Of a stretch of DNA of 64,000 nucleotides, positions 51,923 through 64,000 are shown one piece after another. Position 1 is the stretch's first letter. The number at the start of each line of letters is the position of its first letter. Under the pieces are notes generated by a model that ran no database searches, was not told the DNA's origin, and saw only the letters and a program-made list of their open reading frames with translations. The translations under genes and the position numbers were made by a program. Where the stretch lies: assembly GCA_008694505.1 (NCBI GenBank), contig VZDJ01007753.1, forward strand, positions 21,080,606 to 21,144,605, given 5' to 3'. Source of the DNA: Cyanoderma ruficeps (lineage: Eukaryota > Chordata > Aves > Passeriformes > Timaliidae).

Positions 51923-54446
51923 TTATATCCACAATGGATTTGATAGATATTGCATGGCAAAACCTACACATGTAAGGACAGCTTTTCTGTAACGTCTTAA
52001 ATGAAACAACATTTCAACTATACTACTTCACTTTGAAAGATTATAGGTAAGAAATGACTAAATAAGAAAATAAGCACAAAGTGCTGAATCTCCTTCACAA
52101 ATAGAAATCAATGTCATTGAGTATATGTGCTGGCCCAATTTTGTTTCAGTTATGCAATTAGTTCTCCAGATAGTAATTTCTGAACATGCAAAGCTGAGAT
52201 TAATCCACCTGAATCAAATGAAAGGGGGAAAATACATAACTTTTCAAGTGTTTTCCTCATATGTTGGAGTATTCCATTAAAATGTTTCCTATGGAATGGA
52301 GAAAATTTGGAGTAAAATAATGTATTTATATCAGTTAATATAGATAGCTATAGATATCTATGTCTGCTAATAAGGCAGATAGAGAGGTTACCAATTTTTT
52401 TCCTTTAAGCAGACATCAACAGGCTAGGATATTGTTTTGAATTTCTTTAAACAACAGACAAAGCATATGAAAAAAGGAATATTGGGAATACCTTGAGTAT
52501 TATAACAGAGGTTAGGGAAAATTCTGATTTATGTCAAACCAGTAGGTTTAGGGTGTTTTTTTTAAGTTCCTCTATTGTTGGATACTAACCTTGCAAAGTA
52601 TCCCGTGCATTGTTTTGGGAAACAAAATCCTGACATAATATTTTTGTTAGATTTCCTCCTTTTAAAATTGTCAGCTGTAATGCAAAACAATTGCATAGCA
52701 CTTCTGCTCCCTAGGGTTTTTTTCTGCAATATGTTTAAGGAGAAAATTATTCACCAACTACAGCATAACGAGATCCAGATCTCCTCAAGACATGTTTTCT
52801 ATCTAGGACTTCCCCATTGCTACAAGACTGAGATCTGGCTGTGATGATTGCACACAGTGTATATGTGTATATATACCTATGTGTAGAGTTATATACATAT
52901 ATAAAAAAATAAATATACAGACACTCTGCTTTACTAGATATGATTGCAAAGTGCAGCATTCCCCTGTGAAAGCCACACAGGTCCAATAATCTGAATTGTG
53001 AGCACTTGTGTGTTTTATGATACCCTATTCATCCCAAGCAATCTTCAATCTGCAATTTAGCACTTTTGCTCCTAAACATACCCTGGACAGAGCTCATGGT
53101 ACTTTAAAGCTATCAGGACTTTTCCACAAACCAGATTTAAGGAAGACTTCATTTCAGTTTTCATTACAAACATGTAACCTGCTTATCTTTCAACATAAGC
53201 TCTCCCCTCTCACTGAGGGATTCAGGCTGGCTGACTCTTCACTTGTCCTTGATTGTAGGATAGAATTTTTATAGTAGCTTTAGCCTGACAATAAAATAGT
53301 AAGATGGATATTAAAAAAACAAAATAAACAATCATCATTCTGTAAAAAATGTATAATCTGAACAATCTGTAAAAAACTTTTGTTGTGTGTATTTCACCTT
53401 TATGAAGATTGACTTAACATTCCCAATCAAGGATGAATCAAATACCAAGTAGAAGATATTTACAAAACCTGCAATGGTTATGCATGCACGCTGACATTTT
53501 AAAAAGTACAGGTAATACCAGTTGCCAAGGAGTCAGTTGGGTGAGGAATCAAAACTATATTCTCCACTGATAATTACAGGCCTTAGTGGTAAAATTTAGG
53601 TGGTTCTTAAGAGTGTCATATCTCTGCATTTTTTATATGTCTCTTAAGTACAAAAACCATTCACAAATACAGGTTTTAAAATGCCATTAAAAGAAAAAAA
53701 GTGTTTTCTTTACAAAAACTTCACAAAAGTATTCAAATTCATTATGTTGAATGTCTTCAGCAGTCAGCTCCTTGTTCAGTTCATAAATGTTAGGTGCTTA
53801 AACAGATGAACATTTCATTCACCAAAGAGAAAACTATTTCTGTGAATATCCAATAAAAAAGTTCTTTGTTTGATTCTGAGGTTTTTCACATTGTCATTTT
53901 GTCTTGTGACTTGGGTTTTTCTGGTTTGGGTTTGTTTTTTTGGTGTTTTTTTTTTTNNNNNNNNNNNNNNNNNNNNNNNNNNNNNNNNNNTTTTTGGCCG
54001 GGGGGGGTGGTTTTTAAAAATTTAATCTAGAGGAATTTCATTAAACTTTCATGTGGAAAATGTAGGGTCTTGGTCAAAGATTTCCTCAATTTTTAAAACC
54101 AAAAAAACCCCTTTGATGCCATTTCTATACAAAAGCATAAAGTGTGCTATAAAATGTTTCAGAATTCATAACATAGTATCAATATTGCCTGTAAGGCCTG
54201 ATTCAGCGGCTTTCTAACCAAGTTCAGGACTACTTAAAGCAAAATGTGGAAAGAACCGTATCTCAAAACCTCGTTTGCCAATGATCAAAACTTTATGTCA
54301 GACTGCCATCTGGTGGCTACATTTAAAAAAGATTCTGTGACTGGGTAAGCATAACAGTTAATGTTATTTTAGCCTAAGATATTAGGAGTTTTATTTCCAA
54401 TTTTACTATAGATTATGCAATACATTTGTCCACAGTAAATAAACCT
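51923..54446. other. Intergenic AT-rich sequence with an assembly gap
   Basis: It contains a TA-rich stretch (about 52856-52920) and the N gap at 53957-53990. I see no gene. Confidence 0.55.
53957..53990. other. Assembly gap (34 N)
   Basis: Thirty-four N. The left side is a T-run with GGTTT wording; the right side is TTTTTGGCC followed by a G-run. The low-complexity G/T edges suggest that the missing sequence is a homopolymer or G-rich tract and that the true length is unknown. Confidence 0.98.
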
Positions 54447-55600
54447 CCTTGCTCAAGCAAGGTCCTCCTAAAGCGTATGGCACAAGATTGTGTCCAGACA
54501 GTTCCTGAATAACTCCAGTGAGAGAGACTCCACACCCTCTCTGGGCAACCTGTTCCAGTGCTCAGTCACCTGCACAGTAAAGAAGTTCTTCCTCATGTTC
54601 AGGTGGAACTGGCTGTGCATCAGTTTCTGCCCATTGCCTCTTGTCCTGCTGCTTGGCATCACCAAGAAGAGCCTGGATCCATCCTCTGATACCCTCCCTT
54701 CAGATACTGACAGACACTGAGGAGGTCCCCTCTCAGACATCTCTCCTTGAGGCTGAATAGCCCCAGCTCTCTCAGCCTTTCCTTCTAAGAGAGATGTTCC
54801 AGTCCATTCACCATCATCATCTTTGTTGCCCTTCACTGGATCCAATCCAGTAGCTCCCTGTCTTTCTTGTCCTGAGGAGCCCAGAACTGGACACAGCACT
54901 CCAGGTGAGGCCTCACCAGGACTGAGTAGAGGGGCAGGATCCCCTCCCTCGACCTGCTGCCAATGCTGTTCCTAATGCAGCCCAGGATCCCATTGGCCTT
55001 CTTGGCCACAAGGACACACTGCTGGCTCAGGGACAGTTTGTTGTCCACCAGCACCCCCAGGTCCTTCCCCACAGAGCTGCTCCCCAGCAGCTCAGCCCTC
55101 AGTCTGTGCTGGTCCATGGGGTTATTCCTGCCCAGGTGCAGGAGCCTGCACTTGCTGTTGTTGATTTCAGACAGCTCTTGTCTGCCCATCTCTCCATCCT
55201 GCTGAGGTCCTTCTGCAGGGCTGCACAGCCCTCTGGGGGATCAGCCACTCCTCCCAGCTTTGTGGCATCAGGGAACTTGCTGAGTCATCTGCCCTTCATC
55301 CAAGAAATCAATGAATTAAGGTAAAGAATTATGGACCCAATGGTGAACCTTGAGGAATGCCACTAGTCACAAGCTCACAAGAAGACCCAGTGCCACTGAT
55401 TATAACGCTCCAGGATCTGCTGTTCAGCTAGTTCTCAATCCACCTCACTGTCCATTTATCCAGTCCACACTTCCCTGAGTTCGCCTATGAAGATGCTGTG
55501 AGAGACAGCATCAAAAGCCTTGCTGCAGTCGAGGTAAACAACATCCACTGCTCTTCCCTCATCCATCCAGGCAGTTGTTTCATCATAGAAGGCCTCATCC
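54447..55600 (-). mobile_element. CR1 LINE, 1.15 kb, with reverse-transcriptase remnants
   Basis: Read on the minus strand, it encodes decayed CR1 ORF2: 'DVVYLDCSKAFDAVSH' (palm motif region), 'LVTSGIPQGS', then 'NSKCRLLHLGRNNPM' and 'KDLGVLVDNKLSLSQQC', and near the end '[20 protein letters not shown]'. Two long open stretches survive (54833-55189 and 54468-54899 on the minus strand), but the FADD-type catalytic block is damaged near 55280-55310, so it is dead. It begins inside the reverse-transcriptase domain and reaches almost to the CR1 3' end. It is the longest CR1 in the window. Confidence 0.95.
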
Positions 55601-57084
55601 ACTTCCTCATTCTGAGTAGGTTAAGCAGTGTAAGAATTTAACTAATTAGAATAAACAGAAATGCTGGCTTTGTGTCTTATAACAGTTGCATGATATAGTG
55701 AGATTATCTCTGGGAAATCAAAACCATTCCTGGTCTCAAAATGACACCAATACCAAACTTTATGTTTCTGCTTCATATTATTATATATTATATGGACAAA
55801 CATGTATTTTTAAGCGTGCTTTATTTTTGAAATATCTGTCATATACTCCTCCTAAATCTTATCCATCTCTCATAGATGAAGCATGACTGTTTCAGCATAA
55901 TTTTCTATAAGCATATGAGCACAGATTGTTTTGATGATCAACTAGGAAATTTTAATGAGTGATTTTCAAGGTTTTGAACAAAGTTCACAGAAACTAGATT
56001 ATAATTTTACAGAAGTGCCTATGGCAACACATTATGAAGAACCTGGAGTTTGTGCAAAGAAAATATCAGCCCATCTGCCAACAGGGAACTGCATTAATTC
56101 AGTTTGAATTCAATAAAAGCATGACCAGCCATTTCCAAAGAACTGAAACTGAAAAAATTCTGCACTAGCAATGCCGAGTAGCTGCCTCCCCTAATGTGAT
56201 ATAGAGTACTGACATAAGTCAAGTGATAAATTCTCAAACTATAATATAACAGAAATAAAACTTGTCATTTAGTTAGTGCTTCTCTTGCATCTACTATGTA
56301 ATTCAAGAATTACCACCAGAAAATGTCACAATTATTTCAGCTAATTATAAAGCTGCAACTATAAAAATAGTCTTAATTTCTGTAAAAATCTCAAGGCTTT
56401 CTAAATGCTAACTTCCTTCAAGACTATTGTAATTGCTGTCAATAACATTACTACAGCTTTTCTAATCCAAACAGCTGAATATTAATAGATGGCATATCTA
56501 GAGTGTTTTGTATTCAGCTGTGTTGTTCAGTTGTGATTGGTAAAATATATCTCCCAACACTGTTTTTGGATTGCCTCTGAGAAAATTGTTCAAGCACTCT
56601 TCATTAGATTTACTTTGGCTTATGATTTACCTTTCTTTTCTCAGAAATTTTATACATAAATATTTAATTACTTTATATAAAATTTTTATATAAAAATAAT
56701 CCACATTTTTAAACTCCATGGACTACTTCAATAATCATTCCTCTTCTAAAGAGAATTAAAAGCATGTCACTACACACTCTGCCTTAGAAAAAATTACTTA
56801 TGGTCATTTATTGAAAATATTGAACTTCTTTAATCATTTCATAGTTTCTACTGACATGACTCCATAAAGCCAGTTCAGCTTGAGGTCTTATAGTACCATA
56901 GAAAGAAATAGAGCCTAAGAAAGGTGTAGTTTCTATTGCAAGTAATTTCTAGTGTATCACAAATTAATCCCAGTCAAACACAGTTCCAGAAAAAGTGCTC
57001 AGAAGAAAGGACAGTTGTGACTGGGACAGGAATCAAAGAAAATTGCAGTGTAAGTTGATAGCATCCTACTTCCCAACATTAACA
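55601..57084. other. Intergenic AT-rich sequence, no feature seen
   Basis: No exon, RNA gene or recognisable repeat family. The first part of the adjoining LTR-like element may begin within the last 80 bases. Confidence 0.5.
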
Positions 57085-57720
57085 CTTGCACTGGGGGAGA
57101 CACAGATTGGAGCAGGGGGGTGCCTGAGAGGAGGTTGTAACCCCCTGGGAGGCTTGGAGTGCTGGAGCAGGTTCTTGGCAGGGACCTGCAGACTCATGGA
57201 GAGAGGAATCCACACTGGAGCAGTTCCCTGGTGGGACTTGTGACCCTGTGAGGGACCCAGGCTGGAGCAGGCTGTGCCTGAAGGACTGCACCCCGTGGGA
57301 AAATGACCCACATTGGAGCAATTTGTGGAGAACTGTTTCCCATGGGGACAATGTTGGAGAAGTTCATGGGAGACTCCCACCTGTGGGAGGGACCCCACAC
57401 TGCAGCAGGGAAAGGACTCCTCTCCCTAGGCAGTGGCAGAAACAACGGGATATGAACTGACCATAACCTCCATTCCCTCTCTCCCTGCATCCAGGGGGAG
57501 GAGGTAGAGCTGGGAAGGAAGGAGGTGGGGGGAAGATATTTTTAAGATTTGTTTTGTTTCTCATTATCAGGATCTGATTTTGATTAGCAGTANTGAGTGA
57601 TCTCCCCCTGTCTGTATCTCAATGTACAAAACTTTTGCTATATGTTCTCGCCCCTGAGGAAGGAGGGGATAGAGATGCTTTGGTGGGTGTCTGGCATCCA
57701 GCTAGGGTCAACCCACTACA
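57085..57720 (+). mobile_element. LTR-like retroelement with internal degenerate repeats
   Basis: The right end 'TGGCATCCAGCTAGGGTCAA' followed by CCCACTACA is the CA-type terminus of an avian ERV LTR as I recall it. The left part has repeats beginning GGAGCAG (starts at 57109, 57164, 57217, 57264, 57315, and a variant at 57356) spaced 41-55 bp apart. A C/T- and G-rich middle part and 'TTTTAAGATTTG' follow. One N lies at 57593. The left boundary is uncertain. ORFs across it, on both strands, are by-products of the GC-rich repeats. Confidence 0.7.
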
Positions 57721-59080
57721 ATTAGTTTAACACAAGCCATGCTAGATATATTATTTTAAATTTAGAAAGGTGACCTCTTATGTTTATAAGTCCACCATAT
57801 CCAAAAACAATCTTGCAACAGACACACAAGCCCAAAATAACATCTCTATATATACATAGATAGATAGATAGATACACTCAGTAAGCACAGCATCTCATGT
57901 AACAAATGCCAACCTTGATATCATTAGTAAAATTTAAAATTCAGTAAATGTGACAATAGAATTCTTACTGTTGAGATTATATTTATATTCTGTGAATTTA
58001 TGGATTCAGATGATTATGAGCTAGTACTGACAATCATGACTACTGACCATGGCAACTGATGCATAAAATATTAAAGGAGATTATATGAAAAAATTGTCAC
58101 TAAATTTTTAAAAAGCCCACGTATTTTTCCTTACTTTTCAATGACTAAAAATCAAGAACCCTAAAATCTTCTTCCATAAAATGACTTGTGCTGTACTGAG
58201 TGCTCCTTGGTGTAGCACAAACTTATTGATCCATATTGCTGCGTGCTTTAGAAGTAGCCATTCTCACTTGTATTTTTATGCATATTCCTATTTATTCACC
58301 TCTTTGTTTACTTGGTTTTACTTTCAAGTTTTGTTGTCAATTTTATACAGTTTTAAACAGACAATTTAATATCCAAACATAAGGCTTTTGTCACAACTTG
58401 TTAATCAAATGTTTTTTTCTTAACTGGAGCCTAGACACTGTGAATATATTAATCTTACTTGTGTTGCAGCAAATGAAAATGTGCTGGAGAGGCTTTAATT
58501 AACTTTTGTAACAAGATTCTGAAAATATTAGATATGATCTCTTGGGAAAATGTAGAAACCAATTATGGGACTAACTCTTCCAAATATTCCCAAGATAAAG
58601 GAGTCTAAATCTGAAAAAAAAATCAATAAAAAAAAATCTGCTTTCATCATCTACTTTGGATTAATTTAGGTTCAAGAGCTCTTCTAGAAATGTGTAGTTT
58701 AATTATTTGCATTCATCTATTGGATGCTAGAAAAGGAATTTATTTACTTTAATCAATTACAAAGAGATATTGCTCTCTAGATAAAGCAGTCCTAGAAGCC
58801 CGAGCTTAATTAGGAACAGTTATTAGCCCAGATAGAGAAGATTGTGATCACTCAGACTATTAGATGGTCTAACCAGCTTTAACAGAGAAAACCGTTCACA
58901 AATTGTGTAAAGTCGTTTAATAAAGAAATAAAATTTAAAAAATAAGGCAAGGATGTGTTGTTCAATGCTGTTTCAATTAGTGCACTATTCTACTAAGTCC
59001 GGTAAATTGTTTAGTTTCAGTGTACCTCAACCTGACCACAGAATCTTTTTATAAACCCTCTCTCACCTTCAGCGGACCCT
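57721..59080. other. Intergenic AT-rich sequence, no feature seen
   Basis: It contains a short TAGA microsatellite (57855-57875). I see nothing else. Confidence 0.55.
57855..57875. repeat. (TAGA)n microsatellite
   Basis: About four and a half ATAG units next to a TATATA stretch. Confidence 0.85.
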
Positions 59081-59640
59081 GTGCTGAGCCATCCTGGCTG
59101 GTTTTGCGGGGTCATGCAGAGGGGACCCTGGTGGTCCTGTTAACTGAGAAGCAACGAGACCGGGGGCATCCTGTCTTGCCCTTCCTTCCAGGAAAAGGGG
59201 AATCCTCTCAGTTCCTAGATCGAGCATGTTGCGGCCACCTCTACTGCACCAAGCGGTGGGTGAGGTTCGATGGCCGGGCTCGGAGCGGGAGCGCAGCCCC
59301 TTCCCGGGGGAAAATCCCCACCCGGGCAGGATGGGGCCCCGCCAGGGCAGGCGTCCTCCCGGGAGCGCTTGGGCGGCCCAGACCGCCCCGCAGTGGGCTG
59401 CCAGCAGTGACTGCCCTCGCCACGGGCAGGCCCGAACGGCTTCCCGAGAAAATGCCTGGGGAGAATACGCCTAAATAGATGTACTTAGGTTTGGCACGTC
59501 TCTGCAGTATTACAGCGCTGGTGTCGGTCTGGTTGGTCCAAAGTGCACAGAGAAATCCTGCTGCTCACAGGGCCGCTGTCCCGGGGGCTCCGAGGTGCCT
59601 GGGCTGCCGTTCTGCGGGGCTCAGACAGCCCAAAAAACCC
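59081..59640. promoter_or_regulatory. CpG-rich block, candidate promoter
   Basis: GC and CpG rise sharply here against AT-rich flanks. I count about two dozen CpGs between 59221 and 59480 alone. A 152-codon open frame on the plus strand (59020-59478) runs through it, but has no recognisable domain and is best explained by lack of stop codons in GC-rich DNA. The block is 9.2 kb upstream of the RYR3 start codon. It may be a distal RYR3 promoter or the promoter of a divergent plus-strand transcript. In mammals the gene upstream of RYR3 is FMN1, divergently transcribed, but I see no FMN1 coding sequence here. Confidence 0.5.
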
Positions 59641-62600
59641 CAATCAATTCTTTGTTACTTAGCTTTTGTAAGCATAGTTGCCCCATTGAGTTTCCTCAGG
59701 GAAGAGAGGAAGCAAATCTGGAGTAGTTGATGCTGTGCTGCCTCTCTTATCTCAAATTTGCTTCTGTCTCCTGAGCCCTGCATAAACAGGTTCAAAAACA
59801 CTGCAGGCTGAAATGAGAAATTGATGGGTATATTTAGCCTTCAAAATGCTACAAACTTTTACCTATACTCCAGTGAATCAGCTCCACAGCAAAAGAAAGT
59901 TATGGCTTTTACAGATGAAATAAAGGCAACTTCTGCAATTTGTAACGTGTAAGAGACCACAAAGGTAAAACTGACCATGTACTAGGGGTGCAGGACTTGC
60001 CTTTATCTACCCTCAGCAATTAATTGTATGTATTATTTTCTTTTAGCACACTGGGTATAACAATTGAGAGTTATTACATGTGATGGAGATCTGCCCAAAC
60101 AGCTTTAAAAAAAGCAAAGAAATTAAATCAAAATTTAGAATCATTTTCTCACCTCTCAATTCAAATTACAGTAAGCCGTACCATATTTTCATGTAGTATT
60201 AGTGTAACTGAGAGACTTGGATTGAGGAATTAATTTTATAGCTTTGTGTTTACCTTTATAGTTCCTTAGTACTCTAACAAGCAGGTACTGAAGTTTCATG
60301 TAGTTCTGGAAACCATTATGGAGTTAATTTGGTGGTTTTCATTAATTATTTGTGAGTCATTATGTTGTGTAATGTGGGCAGAATGTTATGATAATTTTTT
60401 TTTTTTTTCCCTAGAGAGTGTTTCCAATAAATAATTCTAACAAAAATACAAAAAAGAAAAAGTATCCCAAGTGTAAACTAAATACGGCTTCACACAGGAA
60501 GGGAGTTACAATGGAAGTCAAGAAACCTTTGATTAATGTTATTAGTGCCTTTAAAAAAAAAAAACAACCCTATTGTGTCCAACTGTCTTAGTAAATACTT
60601 AAAAAATAAAATTAATTATTTTGGGTCACCATTTAAATGATAGTCAGTGTTTAAAAACTTGCTGTGAAAGAATAATAACAGTTGGGAAAGGATAATCAGT
60701 AGTTTTCTTCATGAGCAAAAATAAAGCTAACAATAAATCAGGATAATGGTTTGCATAGATAATTATAGTATAGCATATCTGCATAGTATAATTCTATACT
60801 TCACATAATGATTTGCATAGATGTTACACAGTAATTGTTCTTTAGTTAAGGAAACTCATGGCTAAATACTGTAAACTGTCACGTTGGATTTACCTTAATT
60901 GCAGTCAAAGTAAGTGCCACACAGTATTGTTCCTAATGTTTTTAATTTTTCCTTTTTCAAAAATATATGTTCAAAAGGGTTGTATTCACAAAAATGTGGA
61001 CATTTCATTGGTTCTTGACCTAAACATACATATATCTTTACATTTACAAGCATCTAGGAACTTTTCGCACATTCTTATAGTTAAATGTGCGAGGTCATGT
61101 GTACCTGACCCTGTGAATTTGGGCATTAAGGTCTCTATGACATTTTGTCTTTTTCTAATATATAGTATTTTCTGGGTTTCTTGATTACCCTCATGCTAGA
61201 TTTATACCTATTTCCGTCTTAGCATGATCATGTTTCTTTATTCGAGGGGCAAAGTTTAATTTTTCTTTCATTTCTCTATCTCTAGCTCAATATCCCTGTC
61301 TCTAGATTTGTATTTTATGAGAATTTCAAACATACCTTTATAGAAGATTTAAGTTTTTTGCCCCTTTTACAGTAGAAATTTCCTTCCTCCCAATCTAAAA
61401 ATAACTCAAAATATCATCTGTGGTACCAACAAATTACTTTTTTAGACTACAATATTTTTTAAATATTATCAGTTACTTTAATTCTTAGGTTGACATCCTA
61501 GTTTTTTCCAAAAGATATTTGAACAAGTGTTATTTGAAAATACTTCAATTTCAATTACCATTTTGTCTTTTAGAATTGTGTTAAAAATACAAGTACATGT
61601 CTATTTGCAGGATTTGTATCTCAGTAGCCAGTTGCACTGAAACTTTCATAGCTTAAAGACATGTTGAGTAATTTTTTTCAAAAGATGAGTGTTATTATTT
61701 TAACACAACTTCATCCTACAGTTACCTATTGAGAAATTCCATTTTACAATAACAAATAGGGAAAATGCAGATAGTTGTGTCAGTCACCACATCTGACTCC
61801 ATATATGTCTGTGTTTCTATTTCTGTTTTGCTTTCTCTCATACTCTTTACCCACCTTCATTTCTAGAAGTTGTCAACTTTGACCTCGGCATGCTGATTTG
61901 TAGCAGTAATTGACAGAACATTATTCAAGCAGAATTGCTTCTCTGTAGCTTCCAGACAATGCAGAAGATAAAGTCAGAGACTGCCTGTTATTATTCTGTT
62001 CAGACAGAGATAACACCCTCTGCCTAGTATTGCTTTTGTCACGTGTCTAACTTCTTCCAAGGTCATAAATCATTAGAATATTCAAAAGAATGAGACGCCT
62101 AGTTTCTACCAACAGTAGAACATTTAATAACAAACCTTTCTGACAACATTTACATCTTTCTGGTTCTAGTTGTGTCACACACCCCGTCCAATAGATCACC
62201 TGAGTAAGAGACACTGGTAGAATACCATCTTTCTAACAGGTTTATGGGCTGAGTAGCACACCATCTGCACTTGTTTCCTGCTTGGGCTATGGTTGTGCTT
62301 ATGCAGTTAGTTTTAATCCATAAAATCCTAAATGACTAAGTCCTAGGTATTTGTGGTCGCCTCTTGTTTGCTGCTACTAGAATTATATCCATCATAGTTT
62401 ATATATTAGAAGGCTATTGGAAAGTTTTTTTACTTTTCATAATTTACCTGTGTAACTTTACTATTTAATTATGAGACAACTATATAAAAGATATAAAAAA
62501 CACATTAGACTATTCTGCTACATTAAAAGTCATTAAAAGGAGTTGCAGATGAATTTATACTTCTAATTTGAAATTAACAAAATAAAACTATTACAAGTGA

Positions 62601-64000
62601 ATTTGAGCATATGCAAATCTTAAATTACATAAATGCATTTATATATTATTACAGTCATTTAAATAACATTTTTGGATATCTTACATTATCTTCCTTTGTC
62701 CTAATTTACATTTCTTTCATAAATAATTTGATGGCTTTAACCTGTATTTTATGACAATAAAACACAGATGTTTGGTTTGGGTTTTTTCCCTGAGAACCTT
62801 GTTTTCTGGACACATTTCTATTCCTTAATACATATAAGTGCTATCAAAATTGCACTTAAATTATCTTGACAATCTTTTCCTGGGCAAAGTGTCACATTAA
62901 AAACATTCTTTCCTCTTTACCACCACTCTCAGATCTTTCAGCAGTTTTGTTTTAAAAAGTTTTGGTAAAATACCAAGTAGGCTGGAAGTGGTTTCTATTG
63001 GGAAAGCATGAAAAATTTACATGTATTTAATGTTTATAATAAATTTTGAAAATGAGATTATGTTTCATATTAATATCAATGAACATACAGAATTAGGACG
63101 AATATGAAATTAAAAGGCTGTCAGAAATAGGGTCAGTGTAACAGCGGATGTGGAAAAGTGTAAATACATTGTCTGTGGTTTGAAAGTGGCTTGGTAATTT
63201 ACGAAGGTAAAACCTAACAATAATTTGTAGTTCAATGAAACTGCAAAATAACTTGATCTGAAGCTTCATAAGCATGAACAACATCATGTCATGAAGCAGC
63301 TATAAAGTGCATTTTTCTTTTTTCTTTCCTGAATTTGCATACCATTGCTTAGCATTATTTCCAGAACCTTGTGTCAATTCAGCCTTCAAATGTGCTTCCT
63401 TAAGCCCCAATTCAGCTTCACATATTCAACCACATCTTTTGCTCTGATTCTTTTTGTGTCACGAATATTTGTCAGTTTTGCATACATCTCTTTGAAGCAG
63501 GTGTATTGTTGTTTGGGTAGTTCTACTACAGGTCTTTCAAAGTAAATCTGAAGGTAATACAACTTGTTGAGAACTAGTTCTGTGATGCTGAAAACTTCCA
63601 GTTTGAATTAATTTACTTCTACTTCTTACATTGTCTTAGCTGTTCTGATCAAATATATCATACAAGTTTAAATTACCTTAATCTCTCCTGAAAGTGTGTG
63701 GGGAAACTGTATTTTTGCACTCTTTAGTTTTACAAAGTTACTATCTCTGTTTCAATGTATGTTAAATTTTGAGGTTTTATCTACTCTAGTTTTTGAACAC
63801 TGACTACAGCAACTGAGCACCACAAATTTAAATCTGTTGTGCTCCTTCTCCTGACACTGTCTTTAAACAACTAGCCAGAATTTTTTGAAGGTCATTTGTC
63901 TGCTCCAAGCGGATCATTTACTGATCAGATTCTGATCATCTGTGAGACATAATTAATTTAAAAGTACCTCATAACGAAATTGGTAAGTCATTTCTTTGAC
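59641..64000. other. Intergenic AT-rich sequence, no feature seen
   Basis: About 4.4 kb without a recognisable gene, RNA or transposon. Exons of a plus-strand neighbour were looked for and not found. Confidence 0.5.

Noticed and set aside
57066..57490. Several overlapping proline-, glycine- and serine-rich ORFs
   Set aside because: They come from the GGAGCAG-led repeats of an LTR-like element, read on both strands.
59020..59478. 152-codon plus-strand ORF as a protein gene
   Set aside because: It has no recognisable domain, lies in CpG-rich DNA where stop codons are rare, and other frames and the opposite strand are also open there.
50111..64000. FMN1 coding exons upstream of RYR3
   Set aside because: Expected from mammalian gene order, but no formin-like coding sequence can be seen.
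1..64000. CRISPR arrays, tRNA or rRNA genes, bacterial operons
   Set aside because: No regular spacer repeats, no tRNA T-loop box in a cloverleaf context, and the sequence is plainly vertebrate intronic and intergenic DNA.

Overview
This is a bird nuclear genome window. It is AT-rich, intron-dominated and littered with CR1 non-LTR retrotransposon fragments (3' ends of the 'CCAACC...ATTCTATGATTCTATG' type) and avian-type endogenous-retrovirus LTRs. The LTR types look most like songbird families, but that is a judgement from memory. There is no bacterial, plasmid or phage content. Nearly all open reading frames above 60 codons are chance ORFs or pieces of retrotransposons.

The one protein-coding gene I can support is the 5' end of RYR3 (ryanodine receptor 3, the intracellular Ca2+-release channel of the ER/SR), on the minus strand. 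Five coding exons are visible, with canonical splice sites and compatible phases: exon 1 (49815-49865, start codon and 17 codons), exon 2 (7487-7606), exon 3 (5633-5740), exon 4 (3389-3463) and exon 5 (2347-2425). Together they encode about the first 144 residues, i.e. most of the first N-terminal beta-trefoil domain. Exon 6 and beyond lie left of position 1. Intron 1 is about 42.2 kb and fills most of the window.

Layout: 1-7606 holds exons 5 to 2 and short introns, with one CR1 tail. 7607-49814 is intron 1. It contains CR1 copies (about 9.6, 18.6, 22.5-23.9, 30.8, 37.5 and 39.4 kb), a near-complete solo ERVL-type LTR (17.8-18.4 kb), a 174-bp fragment of the same LTR family (12.85 kb), a minus-strand LTR-like element (14.9-15.6 kb), simple repeats and a G-quadruplex-like tract. 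49866-50110 is the presumed RYR3 5' UTR and promoter side. 50111-64000 is intergenic sequence upstream of RYR3. It contains a CR1 terminus (51.9 kb), an assembly gap (53957-53990), a 1.15-kb minus-strand CR1 with reverse-transcriptase remnants (54.4-55.6 kb), an LTR-like element with internal degenerate repeats (57.1-57.7 kb) and a CpG-rich block (about 59.08-59.64 kb) that could be a promoter.

I see no convincing novel multi-gene system. The most unusual local structures are a perfect 30-bp inverted repeat just upstream of RYR3 exon 4, the CpG-rich block 9 kb upstream of RYR3, and a CR1 copy that keeps a decayed ORF1 esterase region joined directly to a 3' tail.
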